Positions 5,545 through 7,708 of a DNA stretch of 7,708 nt are shown here, piece after piece. A model generated the notes under the pieces. The model ran no database searches. It was given only the letters and a program-made list of their open reading frames with translations, and was not told the DNA's origin. Source of the stretch: an uncultured Acidobacteriota bacterium (GTDB lineage: Bacteria > Acidobacteriota > Blastocatellia > Pyrinomonadales > Pyrinomonadaceae). How positions within the stretch are numbered: the first letter of the stretch is position 1; each line of letters opens with the position of its first letter. The position numbers and the translations under genes were made by a program. The stretch is taken from contig CADEEU010000171.1 in the NCBI GenBank assembly GCA_902826385.1, positions 1 through 7,708 of the forward strand. Reading direction: 5' to 3'.

Positions 5545-7708
5545 ATGAGCAGTTTCATTAATGGCCGCAGGGTCTTTGCGGCCATCCTTGTGGCTATTGC
5601 GGCGATTGCCGCACACGAAGAGTATCTTAAATTGCCTCACACGGCCCGTGCTTCTGTTCGTGTGCAAGACCCGATCTTGGCAGAGAAATTCCGCGGCGCC
5701 GACACCGTCACAAACAGTATCCGCAGTGAATCAAAGCTCCTAAGCCGCATTCAGATAAATTCCGCCGCCGACCGCGAAAAAGCAGCCCAGCTAGGCACGA
5801 TAATTCAGGATTACCGAACGTTTGTAGTTGTTTCTAAGAACAGAGGAATTGAGGCCAAGCAGCAGGGCCTCGACGAGCAGGAACTTGAAACCACGATCAA
5901 TCTTGCCGGAGCCCGATTCGACCCGATCAAACAGCCGCCCGACGGTTCGCTCCGGCTTGGTCCCTCCGCTACTGGTTCTGGAAAGGGCTATTACATAATT
6001 CAGTTCGGCTCGACCGTTACGGATGAATGGCTAAAAAGTGTGCGTGACGCGGGTGTCGAGGTTTTGCAGTATGTGCCGCATCAGGCGTTTTTCGTTTATG
6101 CCGATTCGGAGGCGATCGCACGCGTTGCCGACCATTCTCGTATCAGGTGGATCGGACGGTACAACGCTGAACAGAAACTCTCCCCAGTTTTTAGAGATCA
6201 GGTAAACTCCGCGCGCAAAGGCTCGGCCTCGGCAAGAGGCATTTCGCCGATTGAGACGACGAAGAAAGGCTCGGCGTTATTCGAGATCAGCGTCTTCGCC
6301 CGGGCCGATCTTGATGAATTCACGACTGAGCTGAAAGACCGTTTCGCAAAAGGCTTTTTGCGGCCGGGTAGGCTTCAGCACAACTTCTTTAATGTTGTCA
6401 GGGCAGAGCTAAAGCTCGAAGATGTCGAGGCAGTCGCGGCAATGCCAGACGTGGTCGGGATCGATCCGATTTTGCCGACCAGGAACGAGGACGAACGTTC
6501 GAATCAGATCGTGGCCGGAAATTATCTCAGCACGACAACCGTTCTGGGACCGGGCTATGATCCGCTGGCACAGTTCGGTGTCGACGGGACCAACGTAACT
6601 GTGTCGGTGGTCGACGACGGCGTAGGGATTCCCGGCGAAGGGGGTTTTTACCTCTCATCGTTGAACACAGTCAATGCTCCACTCAGAAACGCATCTTCCG
6701 GAGCATTTGGTCACGGCCACCTTAACGCAACCATCATTGCCGGTTCGACTCCTTACGGTCCGGTCGATCCGCTTTTTTACAAATACGGTCAGGGCGTTGC
6801 TCCGCGGGCAAATATCGTCAGCATTCCGCGTAATCGCCTCGGTTATACAGGAACGGACGAGGATGTCTATAACGACAGCGTAGTTACGCCGGGGCCGAAC
6901 GGAGCGGGAGCGTTGATCAGCAACAATTCATGGGGGAACGGAACTAACGGAAACGTTTACTCGAACACAGTCGAAGGGCGCTTTGACGGCTATGTCCGAG
7001 ACGCTTCGTTCGACAACGGAATAGATCCTGTCGCCCTGATCTTTTCGGCAGGCAACGATGGAGTCAACGGCCTGACACGGCCTAAGGTTGCGAAAAATGT
7101 AATCTCGGTCGGCAATTCGGAAAGTTTGCGGACGGACAAGGGCTCGACAACCGCAAATAATATAGACGACATCGCTTCAAATTCAAGCCGCGGCCCGGCG
7201 GCCGACGGACGTATCAAACCGGACATCGTTGCTCCGGGAACGGCGATCACCGGCGGCCGTTCGGGCACGGACTCCTTGAACGGCAACATCGACGCCTTCC
7301 ACCGCTGGAGCAGCGGCACGTCACACTCGGCGGCGCATGTTTCGGGCATTTCGGCTCTTTTCGCTAACTGGTGGTACGCCACCAGATTCAATCGGCCAAG
7401 CCCCTCGTTGATCAAAGCGGCCCTGATCAACTCCGCAGTCGACATGAACGGCGAGGGCTCGTCTGCTCCGATTCCGAACGGTGCCGAAGGTTGGGGCCGT
7501 CCTAACCTCAAAAACATGCTCAACACCGGTGTTGGGATGAACTATGTCAACGATGATGTTGCGTTCTCCAATGCTGGAGAAACATTTCCGATAGATGGAA
7601 GCGTCGTTAGTGCATCGAAGCCGCTTCGCGTTACTCTCGCATGGACCGACCCGCCGGGAGTTTCCAACCCCGCACTTGTCAACAATCTGGACCTGAAAGT
7701 TACGGTCA
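5545..7708 (+). CDS. Secreted subtilisin-like serine protease (S8, KP-43 type), 3' end missing
   Basis: An unbroken frame of 721 codons runs off the window end. Residues 1-23 or 1-36 are a signal peptide: Arg8-Arg9, then core VFAAILVAIAAIAA, with possible cleavage after ARA at 34-36. Residues about 72-140 form an extra module containing DYRTFVVVSK. Two pro-region units follow: about 148-215 (GYYIIQFG to IRWIGRYN) and about 244-312 (FEISVFARAD to VVGIDPI). The catalytic domain is about 335-650, with Asp357 in VSVVDDG, His390 in FGHGHLNA, oxyanion Asn504 in FSAGNDG, and Ser593 in SSGTSHSAAHVSG. Other S8 signatures are SNNSWG (459-464) and KPDIVAPG (558-565). From about 670 a beta-sandwich begins, with VTLAWTDPPG and LVNNLDLKVTV as in KP-43-type enzymes. 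It probably degrades proteins outside the cell or at its surface. The residues flanking the active His and Ser are unusual. No cysteine is present so far. Confidence 0.93.
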   Translation, partial: MSSFINGRRVFAAILVAIAAIAAHEEYLKLPHTARASVRVQDPILAEKFRGADTVTNSIRSESKLLSRIQINSAADREKAAQLGTIIQDYRTFVVVSKNRGIEAKQQGLDEQELETTINLAGARFDPIKQPPDGSLRLGPSATGSGKGYYIIQFGSTVTDEWLKSVRDAGVEVLQYVPHQAFFVYADSEAIARVADHSRIRWIGRYNAEQKLSPVFRDQVNSARKGSASARGISPIETTKKGSALFEISVFARADLDEFTTELKDRFAKGFLRPGRLQHNFFNVVRAELKLEDVEAVAAMPDVVGIDPILPTRNEDERSNQIVAGNYLSTTTVLGPGYDPLAQFGVDGTNVTVSVVDDGVGIPGEGGFYLSSLNTVNAPLRNASSGAFGHGHLNATIIAGSTPYGPVDPLFYKYGQGVAPRANIVSIPRNRLGYTGTDEDVYNDSVVTPGPNGAGALISNNSWGNGTNGNVYSNTVEGRFDGYVRDASFDNGIDPVALIFSAGNDGVNGLTRPKVAKNVISVGNSESLRTDKGSTTANNIDDIASNSSRGPAADGRIKPDIVAPGTAITGGRSGTDSLNGNIDAFHRWSSGTSHSAAHVSGISALFANWWYATRFNRPSPSLIKAALINSAVDMNGEGSSAPIPNGAEGWGRPNLKNMLNTGVGMNYVNDDVAFSNAGETFPIDGSVVSASKPLRVTLAWTDPPGVSNPALVNNLDLKVTV

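Noticed and set aside
6990..7526. Long open frame of 178 codons on the minus strand
   Set aside because: It lies wholly inside the catalytic domain of the protease, whose motifs are clear on the plus strand. The antisense translation shows no recognisable domain, so it is a shadow.
1..7708. Search for tRNA or rRNA genes, CRISPR arrays, insertion sequences, attachment sites, and defence or toxin modules
   Set aside because: I saw no tRNA-like or rRNA sequence, no regular spaced repeats, no transposase or integrase, and no defence-type domains. All long genes are housekeeping or secreted envelope proteins.

Overview
The window looks like ordinary chromosomal DNA from a Gram-negative-type bacterium. 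Base composition is close to half GC, and there is no sign of phage, insertion sequence, CRISPR array or RNA gene. The best taxonomic guess is Acidobacteriota, class Blastocatellia (Pyrinomonadaceae-like). This is an inference from the gene order and from the style of the two secreted proteins; no marker in the window proves it.

The left half (1-3553) is a minus-strand gene cluster, transcribed from right to left. It encodes an MsbA-like ABC exporter, the YicC-family endoribonuclease, guanylate kinase (gmk), and the first 28 codons of what is very probably the RNA polymerase omega subunit (rpoZ), cut by the window edge. The yicC-gmk-rpoZ order is a conserved bacterial arrangement. The exporter ends only 14 bases before yicC, so the two are probably cotranscribed. 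A 110-base gap before gmk holds a candidate internal promoter.

The middle (3554-3707) is a divergent intergenic region. It has a good sigma70-like promoter for the exporter and an unusual set of nested inverted repeats, including a perfect 12-bp palindrome. Right of it, on the plus strand, is a secreted OmpA-family protein (3708-5258). It has an N-terminal beta-rich domain, a helical or coiled-coil middle and a C-terminal peptidoglycan-binding OmpA domain, but no barrel and no lipobox. It is closed by a textbook rho-independent terminator at 5281-5319.

The right end (5545-7708) is a long plus-strand reading frame that runs off the window without a stop. It encodes a secreted S8 (subtilisin-like) serine protease of the KP-43 type, with a long N-terminal pro-region, a full catalytic triad and the start of the C-terminal beta-sandwich. 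Between the terminator and this gene is a 225-base stretch with a candidate promoter, a strong ribosome binding site, short direct repeats, and an antisense open frame without a start codon that may be a gene remnant or a repeat.

I did not find a clear new system. The points most worth checking are the nested operator-like repeats at 3587-3643, the altered catalytic-motif surroundings and extra N-terminal module of the protease, the anchorless OmpA-like protein, and the open frame at 5330-5473.
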